Position numbers and translations under genes: made by a program. The notes beneath the pieces were generated by a model, which searched no databases, was not told the origin of the DNA, and saw nothing but the letters and a program-made list of their open reading frames with translations. Below, piece by piece: positions 1 through 7,048 of a DNA stretch of 10,482 nt (position 1 is the stretch's first letter; each line of letters begins with the position of its first letter). The stretch comes from JBOGZI01 sp050697275 (GTDB lineage: Bacteria; Actinomycetota; Thermoleophilia; Solirubrobacterales; 70-9): contig JBOGZI010000028.1 of assembly GCA_050697275.1 (NCBI GenBank), forward strand, positions 1-10,482, in the 5' to 3' direction.

Positions 1-3
1 GAT

Positions 4-2895
4 GTGAGCCGGATCGCGCCGGAGGAGAGCGAGGCGAGCGCCGATCGGGCTCCCGACGAGTACGCCGCGGGGACGCCGGAGCCGCTGCGGAGCGAGCTGA
101 CCGCGCTGCTCGGGGGGGACCGGGTGCTGACCAGGGTGATCGACCTGGTCCGCTACGCCTCCGACGCCAGCCCATACCGGCTGCTGCCGCGGGCGGTGGT
201 GATGGCCCGCGATGCGGACGACGTCGCCAGGACGCTCGAGTACGGCCGCCGCGAGGGCGTCCCGGTGACCCTGCGGGCGGGGGGGACCAGCCTCAACGGC
301 CAGGCGCAGGGCGACGGCATCCTGGTCGACGTCCGCCGCCACTGGAGCGGGGTGGAGGTCGAGGACGAGGGCGCCCGGGCCCGGGTCAAGCCGGGCACCC
401 TGCTCGGCCACGCCAACCGGGTGCTGGCGGCGCACGGACGGAGGCTCGGCCCGGATCCGGCCAGCACCGAGATCGCCTGCGTCGGCGGGGTGGTCGCGAA
501 CAACTCCGGCGGCATGCGCTGCGGCGTGGTCGCCGACTCCTACAGCACCGTCGAGGCCCTCTCCTTCGTGCTGCCGTCGGGGACCCTGATCGACACCGCC
601 GCCCCGGGCGCCGCCCAGACCTTCGCGGATTCCGAGCCCGAGCTCTTCCGGGGGCTCGAGCGGATCCGCGACGAGATCCGCGCCGACGACGAGCTGGCCG
701 AGCGGATCCGCAGCAAGTTCCGGATCAAGAACACCACCGGCTACCGGCTCTGCGCCTTCCTCGACGCCGATCAGCCGCTCGAGATCTTCAGGCGCCTGCT
801 GGTCGGCTCGGAGGGGACGCTCGCCTTCATCGCCGAGGCCGTGTTCGAGACGGTGCCCGTCCCGCAGCGCACCACCGTCTCCTGGCTCCACTTCGACGGG
901 ATCGAGTCCGCGACGGAGCCGGTGCCGGAGTTCGTCGCCGCCGGCGCCACCGCGGTCGAGCTGATGGTCGCGCCGGCGCTGATGGTCGCCTCCCAGAACA
1001 TCAAGGGGGCGCCCCAGGACTGGATGGAGCTGCCCCCGGAGTCGGCCGCGCTGCTGGTCGAGTTCGGCGCCGAGACCGAGCCGGAGCTGGACGAGCTGGT
1101 AGCGAAGGCCGAGCGGATCCTGTCCGAGCGCGAGCCGATCCGGCCACCGGACTTCACCCGAGACCCGGAGCGGATCGAGGTGGCCTGGACGGTGCGCGAG
1201 GGCCTCCACGGGCTGATCGGCCGCCTGCGCCCGCCGGGCACCGCGCTGATCATCGAGGACGTCTGCGTGCCGCCCAGCATGATTGCCGAGGCCTCGAGGG
1301 ACATCCAGGGACTGCTCAGCGAGCACGGCTTCCTCACCGGCGTCGCCGGCCACACCTCCGCCGGCAACCTGCACTTCATGCTCACCCCGAACTTCTCCAA
1401 GCGGGAGGACCTCGAGCGCTACGAGGCGTTCATGGGCAAGCTGGTCGAGCTGATCCTCGACAAGTACGACGGCTCGCTGAAGGCCGAGCACGGCACCGGC
1501 CTCAACATGGCGCCCTATCTGGAGCGCGAGTGGGGGCCGAAGGCGACCGAGATGATGTGGCGGATCAAGTCGCTGGCGGACCCCGACGGGGTGCTCGCGC
1601 CCGGCGTCCTGCTCAACCGCGACCCGGGCGTCCACCTGCGCAACCTGAAGACGACCCCGGAGATCGAGGAGGTGGCGACCACCTGCGTCGAGTGCGGGTT
1701 CTGCGAGCCGGTCTGTCCGAGCCGCAACCTGACCACGACCCCCAGACAGCGGATCGTGATCCGCCGCGAGATGGCCCGGCAGCCGGTGGGGTCGCCGGTG
1801 CAGCGGGCGCTGCTCGACGAGTACGAGTACGACGGCATCCAGACCTGCGCGGCCGACGGCAGCTGTGGGCTCGCCTGCCCGCTGGCGATCGACACCGGCG
1901 CCCTGGTCAAGGAGTTCCGCCGGCGGGAGCACTCCGAGCGCGCCGAGCGGACCGCGCTGCGGATGGCGAAGCGCTATTCGACCGTCGAGCGCCTCGCCCG
2001 CGGGAACCTGCGCGCCGGTGCCGCCCTCGGGCCGCTGATGCGCGCCGGGGCCGGGGCGGCGCGCTCGCTGCTCAGCGACGAGCTCGTCACCTCCTGGCCG
2101 CGGAAGATGCCGCCCCCCGCCCCGGCGAAGCTGCCGAAGACGAGCCGGGAGGGGGCCGCGGCCGTCTATCTGCCCGCCTGCGTCAACCGGATCTTCGGCC
2201 CGCCGCGCGGCGATGGCGCCGGCCCGTCCTTGCCCGAGGCGGTCGTCGAGGTCTCGGCCCGCGCCGGTGCTCCGGTTTGGATTCCCGAGGACGCCGCCGG
2301 GCACTGCTGCGCGGTGCCCTGGGGATCGAAGGGATACGCGCGCGGGGGCGAGTGGATGGCCAACCACACCGTGGAGGCGATCTGGCGCTGGAGCTCCGAG
2401 GGGGAGCTGCCGGTGGTGACCGACGCCTCCTCCTGCGCGCTCGGGCTCGCCGAGGAGGTCGTGCCCAAGCTGTCGGAGGAGAACCGGGAGCGCCACGGCA
2501 AGCTGCGGGTGCTGGACTCGGTCGCCTGGGCGCACGACCGGCTGCTGCCCGAGCTGGAGCTGGGCCGCCGGCTCGGCTCCGCCGCGCTGCACCCCACCTG
2601 CTCGACGCGGCACCTCGGCCTGGTCCGCGAGCTCGAGTCGCTCGCCGGCGCGATCGCGGATCGGGTCACGGTCCCGCTCGGCTCGACCTGCTGCGGGATG
2701 GCCGGCGATCGCGGGCTGCTCCATCCGGAGCTGACCCGTTCGGCGACGGCCGAGCAGGCAGCCGAGCTCTCGGGACAGAGCCACGACGCCCATCTCTGCA
2801 GCAACCGCACCTGCGAGATCGCGCTGCAGCAGGCCACCGGCGCCGCCTACGAGTCGGTGCTCGTCGCGCTCGAGCGAGTTACTCGGCCGGCCTGA
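4..2895 (+). CDS. FAD/Fe-S/CCG-domain 2-hydroxyacid dehydrogenase (D-lactate dehydrogenase type)
   Basis: This 963-residue flavo-iron-sulfur protein probably oxidises D-lactate or a related D-2-hydroxyacid and passes electrons to the respiratory chain. The N-terminal FAD-binding domain (about 25-290) shows RAGGTSLNGQ (91-100), GPDPAS (149-154) and GGVVANNSGG (161-170). The FAD-oxidase C-terminal domain (about 300-540) shows GHTSAGNLHF (449-458) and AEHGTGLN (494-501). A ferredoxin-like segment follows, with CVECGFCEPVCP (561-572) and a second Cys set C615/C621/C625. A CCG domain ends the protein: CCA at 768-770, where the family usually has CCG, and an intact CCG at 896-898. Length and domain order match single-chain enzymes such as E. 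coli YdiJ and Dld-II, which fuse what GlcD and GlcF do separately. The substrate cannot be read from sequence; D-2-hydroxyglutarate is the main alternative. The GTG at 4 follows an in-frame GAT at the window edge, so a start further upstream is possible. Confidence 0.9.
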   Translation: MSRIAPEESEASADRAPDEYAAGTPEPLRSELTALLGGDRVLTRVIDLVRYASDASPYRLLPRAVVMARDADDVARTLEYGRREGVPVTLRAGGTSLNGQAQGDGILVDVRRHWSGVEVEDEGARARVKPGTLLGHANRVLAAHGRRLGPDPASTEIACVGGVVANNSGGMRCGVVADSYSTVEALSFVLPSGTLIDTAAPGAAQTFADSEPELFRGLERIRDEIRADDELAERIRSKFRIKNTTGYRLCAFLDADQPLEIFRRLLVGSEGTLAFIAEAVFETVPVPQRTTVSWLHFDGIESATEPVPEFVAAGATAVELMVAPALMVASQNIKGAPQDWMELPPESAALLVEFGAETEPELDELVAKAERILSEREPIRPPDFTRDPERIEVAWTVREGLHGLIGRLRPPGTALIIEDVCVPPSMIAEASRDIQGLLSEHGFLTGVAGHTSAGNLHFMLTPNFSKREDLERYEAFMGKLVELILDKYDGSLKAEHGTGLNMAPYLEREWGPKATEMMWRIKSLADPDGVLAPGVLLNRDPGVHLRNLKTTPEIEEVATTCVECGFCEPVCPSRNLTTTPRQRIVIRREMARQPVGSPVQRALLDEYEYDGIQTCAADGSCGLACPLAIDTGALVKEFRRREHSERAERTALRMAKRYSTVERLARGNLRAGAALGPLMRAGAGAARSLLSDELVTSWPRKMPPPAPAKLPKTSREGAAAVYLPACVNRIFGPPRGDGAGPSLPEAVVEVSARAGAPVWIPEDAAGHCCAVPWGSKGYARGGEWMANHTVEAIWRWSSEGELPVVTDASSCALGLAEEVVPKLSEENRERHGKLRVLDSVAWAHDRLLPELELGRRLGSAALHPTCSTRHLGLVRELESLAGAIADRVTVPLGSTCCGMAGDRGLLHPELTRSATAEQAAELSGQSHDAHLCSNRTCEIALQQATGAAYESVLVALERVTRPA

Positions 2896-4648
2896 CGGCT
2901 TCGCCATCAGGTCGGCGAAGCTCGGCCACCGGCCGGGGCTTGCCGAGGTGGTAGCCCTGGGCGTAGTCGACCCCGAGCTGCCGCAGCACCGCCATCGTCT
3001 CCTCGCTGCCGACGAACTCGGCGATGGTCTTGATCCCAAGCCCGCGGCAGACGTCGACCAGCGCCTTGACGATCAGCTGATCGGTCGGGGTCTCTGGGAG
3101 CTTCTTGATGAACTCACCGTCGATCTTCAGATAGGAGATCGGCAGGTGCTTGAGGTAGTAGAAGGACGCGTAGCCGGCGCCGAAGTCGTCGAGGGCGAAG
3201 CGGCAGCCCAGCTTGGTGAGGCCGTCGGCGAAGGCCCTCGCCTGCTCGATGTCGGCGACCGCGGCCGTCTCGGTCACCTCGAAGACGATGCTGGCCGGAT
3301 CGATCCCGGTGGCGGTCAGCTCCCGCGCCACCTGCGAGGTGAAGTTGGGGTCGCCCATCGTCCTGCCGGAGAGGTTCACCTCGAGCATCAGCGATCGACC
3401 CTCCTGGCGGTGGGCCGCGATCAGCCGCATCGCCTGCTGGGTGACCCAGCGATCCACTCCCTGGATCAGCCCGAACCGCTCCGCGGTGGAGAGGAACGCC
3501 CCGGGCTCAACCAGGCCGCCGTCCTCACCCCGCATCCGCAACAGCACCTCGTACTGGGTCTCCTGGCCGCTGGCCAGCTCGACGATCGGCTGGCAGACGA
3601 GCACGAACAGCCCCCGCTCCGTCGCCTGGCGGACCCGCTCCGACCAGGCCCGCTTCAGCTCCGACTGCTCGCGCCCCTCCGGCTTGTAGACGAAGACGCG
3701 ATCGCGCCCGCCCTCCTTGGCGGAGTACATCGCGACATCCGCCTCGGCGATCAGCTCGGCGCCGGTTACGGGGCGCTCCTCGAGCGCGGTGAGCCCGGCG
3801 CTGGCGGTCACCCGGATCGCCTGGCCGTTGAGCACGAAGGAGTGGTCGCGGAGCATCGCCAGCAGCTCCTCGGCCACCTTCTGGGCCTTCGCCTCGCCGG
3901 CGCCGTGCAGCAGCAGCGCGAACACGTCTCCGCTCAGCCGCGCCAGCAGGTCGGTCTTGCGCAGGCGCGCCTGGAGCTGGCCAGCGACCTCCCGCAGCAG
4001 CTCGTCTCCGGCCTCGTGGCCGAGTGAATCGTTGACGTATTTGAAGTTGTCGATCCCGACCGCCACCACCGAGCCGGCGTTTCCATACCGGGCGGCGTAC
4101 TCGACGTGCCGGGTCAGCTGCTCCTCGAAGGTGCTCCGGTTGGGCAACCCGGTGAGGGGATCGTGCTCCGCGGCGTGCCGGAGCCTGGCCTCGGCGCGCT
4201 TCTGCTCGCGGATGTCGCGGATCATCACGACGAGCAGCCGCTGTTCGCCGGCGCTCATCTCGGTCACAGACAGCTCGATCGCCACGGTCGAGCCGTCGCT
4301 GCGCACGCCGACCGTCTCGCGACGCTCCGCCAGCGCGGGGACCGACTCGCCCCGGGCGAAGCGGCCGAGGGCGTCCGTGAGGGAGCCCTGGTGGGGCTCG
4401 GCGAGCAGGGAGATGAAGGCCCGGCCGGGCAGCTGGCCGAGTGGGTAGTCGAAGAGCCGCTCCGCGGCGGGATTCGCGTAGTCGAGGGTCCCGCTGGCGT
4501 CGAGGATCACGATCGGCTCCGGGAGCGTGTCGATCACCGGCTCGGGGCGAGCCTGGGGCTGGGTATGTGGGGTCGCTTCGGTGTGCACGAGCTGATCCCG
4601 GGTCGCGCAGGCGTCGATCTGCCCACGTCCGTGCGGGGTACGACCCAT
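2879..4648 (-). CDS. PAS-GGDEF-EAL cyclic-di-GMP phosphodiesterase with degenerate GGDEF
   Basis: A 589-residue signalling protein with no evident membrane segment. A PAS sensor domain (about 40-150) is followed by a GGDEF domain (about 160-320) and an EAL domain (about 335-575). The GGDEF domain looks inactive as a cyclase: the signature is SGDVF (239-243), and the usual DxD before FK has become GID (198-200). A possible RxxD I-site (RKTD, 230-233) remains five residues before the signature. The EAL domain keeps the expected metal and catalytic residues: EVLLR (E367), N425, E457, D487/D488, K508, E544 and Q564. It should therefore hydrolyse c-di-GMP to pGpG, perhaps under PAS and GGDEF control. 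The start is uncertain. ATG 4648 is the most upstream plausible in-frame start near the PAS domain, with AGGGG 8 nt before it. The better SD (AAGGGAGG, 4666-4673) is better spaced for ATG 4656, which is out of frame. In-frame GTGs downstream are alternatives. The 3' end overlaps the convergent dehydrogenase by 17 bp. Confidence 0.9.
   Translation of the reverse strand: MGRTPHGRGQIDACATRDQLVHTEATPHTQPQARPEPVIDTLPEPIVILDASGTLDYANPAAERLFDYPLGQLPGRAFISLLAEPHQGSLTDALGRFARGESVPALAERRETVGVRSDGSTVAIELSVTEMSAGEQRLLVVMIRDIREQKRAEARLRHAAEHDPLTGLPNRSTFEEQLTRHVEYAARYGNAGSVVAVGIDNFKYVNDSLGHEAGDELLREVAGQLQARLRKTDLLARLSGDVFALLLHGAGEAKAQKVAEELLAMLRDHSFVLNGQAIRVTASAGLTALEERPVTGAELIAEADVAMYSAKEGGRDRVFVYKPEGREQSELKRAWSERVRQATERGLFVLVCQPIVELASGQETQYEVLLRMRGEDGGLVEPGAFLSTAERFGLIQGVDRWVTQQAMRLIAAHRQEGRSLMLEVNLSGRTMGDPNFTSQVARELTATGIDPASIVFEVTETAAVADIEQARAFADGLTKLGCRFALDDFGAGYASFYYLKHLPISYLKIDGEFIKKLPETPTDQLIVKALVDVCRGLGIKTIAEFVGSEETMAVLRQLGVDYAQGYHLGKPRPVAELRRPDGEAVRPAE
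2886..2916. terminator. Strong hairpin on the convergent gene junction
   Basis: An inverted repeat spans 2886-2916. The arms 2886-2895 and 2907-2916 pair over 10 positions (one G-T wobble at 2890/2912). A single C-A mismatch (2896/2906) follows, then GGC/GCC (2897-2899 with 2903-2905) around a TTC triloop. It covers the TGA of the upstream dehydrogenase and the last codons of the opposite-strand PDE gene, so it would fold in both transcripts. Neither side has a T-tract, so it is not a classical intrinsic terminator. A role as a bidirectional terminator or RNA 3'-end stabiliser is inferred from its position. Confidence 0.4.
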
Positions 4649-4750
4649 ATCGGCATCCCCTGGCGCCTCCCTTAGAACATCTGCCGAGATCCGCCCAGCT
4701 GATCCCACCCCGAGGAACCGCCGGGGCGGCCATATACTCGCCCGCCTCCC
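4649..4750. promoter_or_regulatory. Divergent intergenic region between PDE and PAP2 genes
   Basis: These 102 bp must hold the promoters of two divergent genes. On the plus strand TATACT (4733-4738) resembles a housekeeping -10 box, with no convincing -35 at 16-18 bp. A start about 7 nt after it would leave only a few bases before the TTG at 4751, so the PAP2 message may be nearly leaderless; no SD precedes that TTG. On the minus strand AAGGGAGG (4666-4673) is a good SD. The 9-mer GCCTCCCTT occurs at 4665-4673 and again at 4744-4752, just entering the PAP2 gene. Promoter assignments here are weak. Confidence 0.35.
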
Positions 4751-5710
4751 TTGCTGGTAAGGCCGACACGTCGCGAGGCCGGGGCGCGCTCGTCCTGGGG
4801 CCCCGTCGTCAAGGGCGCCGCCGCCGCCGCGCTCGCCGCCGCGGTCGCCGTCCCGGTGCTCCGGAAGAAGCTGCGGCTGCCGAACGGGGTGACGCTCGCC
4901 GCCGCCGCCGCCGGCCCGCCCGCACTCGCGGTGCTGCGCTCGCGAACCAGGACCCGGGACGCGGCCCTCTACGCGCTGCAGATGTGGGGCTTCCTGAACG
5001 CCAAGGACCTGCCGCACGACGACCCCCCGGCCCTGCGAAGGCGACTTCGGATCGGCTACCCCGCCCAGGCCGACCGCCTGCTCGGAGCAGGCGAGCTGCC
5101 CACGGTGAGGCTGCAGCGCGCCTTCGCCGGGCTCGGCAAGGGCAACCTCTTCGACCGTACCCTCGCCTGGATCCACTGGCTCTGGTTCTTCGAGCCGCAC
5201 AGCGCGCTGGCCTGGATCCTGGCCCGCCACCCCGAGCGCTTCCCCCGCTCGGCCCGGCAGATGTCGGGCGTCTTTGACGCCGGTTGCGCCGTCTACTGGG
5301 CGGTCCCGACCGCGCCTCCCTGGTGGGCGTCCGAGGAGGGCCATCTCGACGAGCGGGTGCGCCGGATCATGGTCGAGGTCGGCGAGGAGCAGTGGGGGCG
5401 CACCTGGGACGGGCTCTACTCCTTCCTCGGCGGCAACCCGTGGGCGGCGATGCCCTCCCTCCATTTCGCCGCCTCGCTGATGGCCGCGATCCTGCTCACC
5501 GAGGCCGGCCCGGTCGAGGGCGCCGCCGGGTGGGCCTATGCGGGCGCGCTCGGCTTCGCCCTCGTCTACCTGGGCGAGCACTACGTGATCGACCTGATCG
5601 CGGGAGCCGCCCTGGTGCTCGCCGTGCGCAAGGGGGAGCAATACGCCGAGCCGGTGGCGCTCGCCCTGAGCCGGGCATTGCAGCGCCTGGAGAGGATCGC
5701 GAACGAGTAG
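4751..5710 (+). CDS. PAP2-superfamily membrane enzyme (PAP2_3 / inositolphosphotransferase-like)
   Basis: A 319-residue membrane protein of the PAP2 phosphatase/phosphotransferase superfamily. Two catalytic motifs are visible: MPSLHFA (234-240) with Ser236 and His238, and GEHYVIDLIAG (275-285) with His277 and Asp281. VPTAPPWW (185-192) is also typical of the PAP2_3 branch, which includes Aur1-like phosphoinositol transferases as well as plain lipid phosphatases. Hydrophobic segments lie near 21-36, 139-156, 174-190, 238-250 and 258-292. The conserved block between about 75 and 125 (QMWGFLNAKDLPHDD, LPTVRLQRAF) is a feature I associate with actinobacterial members. The enzyme should act on a membrane-linked phosphate on the outer face, either removing it or transferring a phospho-alcohol head group; the sequence does not decide which. 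The TTG start at 4751 places the protein start near family expectation, and I found no ATG or GTG just upstream in frame. It is followed after 22 bp by the flippase-domain gene. Confidence 0.82.
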   Translation: MLVRPTRREAGARSSWGPVVKGAAAAALAAAVAVPVLRKKLRLPNGVTLAAAAAGPPALAVLRSRTRTRDAALYALQMWGFLNAKDLPHDDPPALRRRLRIGYPAQADRLLGAGELPTVRLQRAFAGLGKGNLFDRTLAWIHWLWFFEPHSALAWILARHPERFPRSARQMSGVFDAGCAVYWAVPTAPPWWASEEGHLDERVRRIMVEVGEEQWGRTWDGLYSFLGGNPWAAMPSLHFAASLMAAILLTEAGPVEGAAGWAYAGALGFALVYLGEHYVIDLIAGAALVLAVRKGEQYAEPVALALSRALQRLERIANE

Positions 5711-5732
5711 CCCAGTTTGCGACGATGGGGGC

Positions 5733-6935
5733 GTGGAGGGGCGCCCCAGAAGCGCTTCGGACGCCGACGAGCGTCGTAGGCAGAAGGGGCTGATCGCGCG
5801 CGAGGAGGAATCGCTCGAGCGGAGGGCTGAGGAGGAGCAGAGGGCGCTCGACGAGGGCGAGCCCAGCTTCTTCGCCGATCCGAAGCGGCTGATCCAGACC
5901 GGCGTGGCGGTCGTCGTGCTGATCGTCGCGATCTACGTGCTGGTGCCGAAGATCGTCGGCCTCGAGGGCGCGCTCGAGAAGATGGGGGATGGCGACCCCC
6001 TCTGGATCGCGCTCGGGATCGCCTTCAACATCGGCGCCTTCGCCGCCTACGTCGCGCTCTTCCGCGGGGTGGTCGGGGAGCACGTCGTCCACCTCGCATG
6101 GCGGGAGAGCTACCAGATCACCATGGCCGGACTGGCGGCGACCCGGCTCTTCTCAGCGGGCGGCGCGGGCGGCATCCTGCTCACCTACTGGGCCCTGCGC
6201 AAGGCGGGGATGGAGCGGCGCCAGTCGGTCTGCCGGATGGTCGCCTTTCTCGTCCTCCTCTACTCGGTCTACATGGTGGCGCTGGTCGTCTTCGGGATCC
6301 TGCTCCGCACCGGGGTGCTCTCGGGGGACGCGCCGCTCTCCGGCACGGTCATCCCGGCCGTGCTCGCGGGCGCTGTGATCGGAATCGCGCTGCTGATCGC
6401 GCTCGTGCCCGAGGACGTGGAGCACCGGATCGAGGGCCACATCTCGGGGCGTTTCGGCCGCATCGCGCAGCGGCTCGCGACCGCCCCGGCGACCCTGGCG
6501 CAGGGAACCCGGACCGCGATCGCCTTCGCCCGGCACCCGAGAAGCGGGGCGCTCGCGGTCGGCGGGGCGATCGGCTTCTGGGCCGCGAACATCGCGATCC
6601 TCTGGGCGAGCTTCCACGCCTTCGACGTCGCGGTGCCGCTCGGAGTGGTAGTCCAGGGATTCTTCCTGGGGATGATCGCCAACCTCTTCCCTCTCGCCCC
6701 CGGCGGGGTCGGCGCCGTGGACGCCGGGATGATCGGAGCCTTTGTCCTCTTCGGGATCCCCGGGGCCGAGGTGTTCGCCGCCGTCCTCACCTACCGGGTG
6801 ATCGCCTTCTGGCTGCCGATTCCCCCGGGGATCATCGCCTTCTTCCAGCTCCGCAACACGGTGCAGCGCTGGGAGCGGGAGGGCCGGCGGCCGGGCCGGG
6901 TCGGGGTCGGGGAGCCGGAGGCGGCGCGGGCGTAA
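5733..6935 (+). CDS. MprF-type flippase-domain membrane protein (LPG_synthase_TM / UPF0104)
   Basis: A 400-residue integral membrane protein with the transmembrane domain known from MprF (lysylphosphatidylglycerol synthase) but without the aminoacyl-transferase domain, as in the YbhN/UPF0104 group (COG0392). The N-terminus (1-50) is charged and probably cytoplasmic, with a Glu/Arg-rich helix likely at 20-42. Hydrophobic segments lie near 52-72, 88-110, 128-152, 166-192, 203-225, 272-296, 304-322, 330-350 and 353-374. The family signatures are APGGVGAVDAGMIGAFVLFG (322-341) and TYRVIAFWLPIPPG (353-366). Members move, or are thought to move, lipids across the membrane; the cargo here is unknown. 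The GTG start at 5733 has only GGGGG just before it, so ribosome binding is weak and translation may depend on the PAP2 gene 22 bp upstream. That spacing supports one operon acting on envelope lipids, which is inference. The C-terminal tail is rich in Arg and Gly. Confidence 0.83.
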   Translation: MEGRPRSASDADERRRQKGLIAREEESLERRAEEEQRALDEGEPSFFADPKRLIQTGVAVVVLIVAIYVLVPKIVGLEGALEKMGDGDPLWIALGIAFNIGAFAAYVALFRGVVGEHVVHLAWRESYQITMAGLAATRLFSAGGAGGILLTYWALRKAGMERRQSVCRMVAFLVLLYSVYMVALVVFGILLRTGVLSGDAPLSGTVIPAVLAGAVIGIALLIALVPEDVEHRIEGHISGRFGRIAQRLATAPATLAQGTRTAIAFARHPRSGALAVGGAIGFWAANIAILWASFHAFDVAVPLGVVVQGFFLGMIANLFPLAPGGVGAVDAGMIGAFVLFGIPGAEVFAAVLTYRVIAFWLPIPPGIIAFFQLRNTVQRWEREGRRPGRVGVGEPEAARA

Positions 6936-6986
6936 TTCCGTCGGCGGGCGGGCCTAGGTTGGCCGCGTGCGGTGGACGGGCCGCGC

Positions 6987-6995
6987 TACTATAAA
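6987..6995 (+). promoter_or_regulatory. AT-rich -10-like block upstream of trxB
   Basis: TACTATAAA at 6987-6995 begins the only clearly AT-rich stretch of the neighbourhood (to about 7007) and contains two overlapping -10-like hexamers, TACTAT and TATAAA. No good -35 lies at 16-18 bp; TTGGCC at 6959-6964 is about 5 bp too far. I looked for a SigR/SigH-type oxidative-stress promoter (GGGAAT, about 18 bp, GTT), which controls thioredoxin genes in Streptomyces, and did not see one. It is probably the promoter of trxB. Confidence 0.4.
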
Positions 6996-7011
6996 AAGTG
7001 AAGTAAAGGAG

Positions 7012-7026
7012 CCGGCGGCCCGCCGG
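7012..7026. repeat. Perfect inverted repeat in the trxB leader
   Basis: CCGGCGG and CCGCCGG flank a single C, giving a 15-bp near-palindrome. As RNA it could fold a 6-bp stem with a 3-nt loop. As DNA it could be a dimeric repressor site. It lies between the promoter-like block and the trxB ribosome binding site. Immediately before it is TAAAGGAG (7004-7011), a near-perfect SD that has no ATG, GTG or TTG at usable distance. GC-rich palindromes arise easily at this base composition, so function is unproven. Confidence 0.35.
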
Positions 7027-7035
7027 TAGCCTCCC

Positions 7036-7044
7036 GAAAGGAAG
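7036..7044 (+). promoter_or_regulatory. trxB: Ribosome binding site of trxB
   Basis: GAAAGGAAG at 7036-7044 contains AAAGGA (7037-7042), 6 nt before the GTG at 7049. This fixes GTG as the start, and the flavin-binding GGGPAG motif then begins about 13 residues in, as expected for the family. Confidence 0.7.
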
Positions 7045-7048
7045 AGCC

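Noticed and set aside
1530..2954. 474-codon plus-strand frame inside the dehydrogenase gene
   Set aside because: Arg/Ala-rich out-of-frame reading of a well-supported Fe-S and CCG region.
2948..4027. 359-codon plus-strand frame opposite the PDE gene
   Set aside because: Antisense shadow of conserved GGDEF and EAL domains; no domain or convincing RBS.
4649..5641. Long N-terminal extension of the PAS-GGDEF-EAL frame on the minus strand
   Set aside because: The frame stays open upstream of 4648 only because it runs antisense to the PAP2 gene; the translated extension is Gly/Arg/Pro-rich with no domain, and the PAS domain begins soon after 4648.
6936..6990. Possible terminator after the flippase-domain gene
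   Set aside because: Only short 4-6 bp GC-rich pairings with large loops and no T-tract; not distinguishable from base composition.
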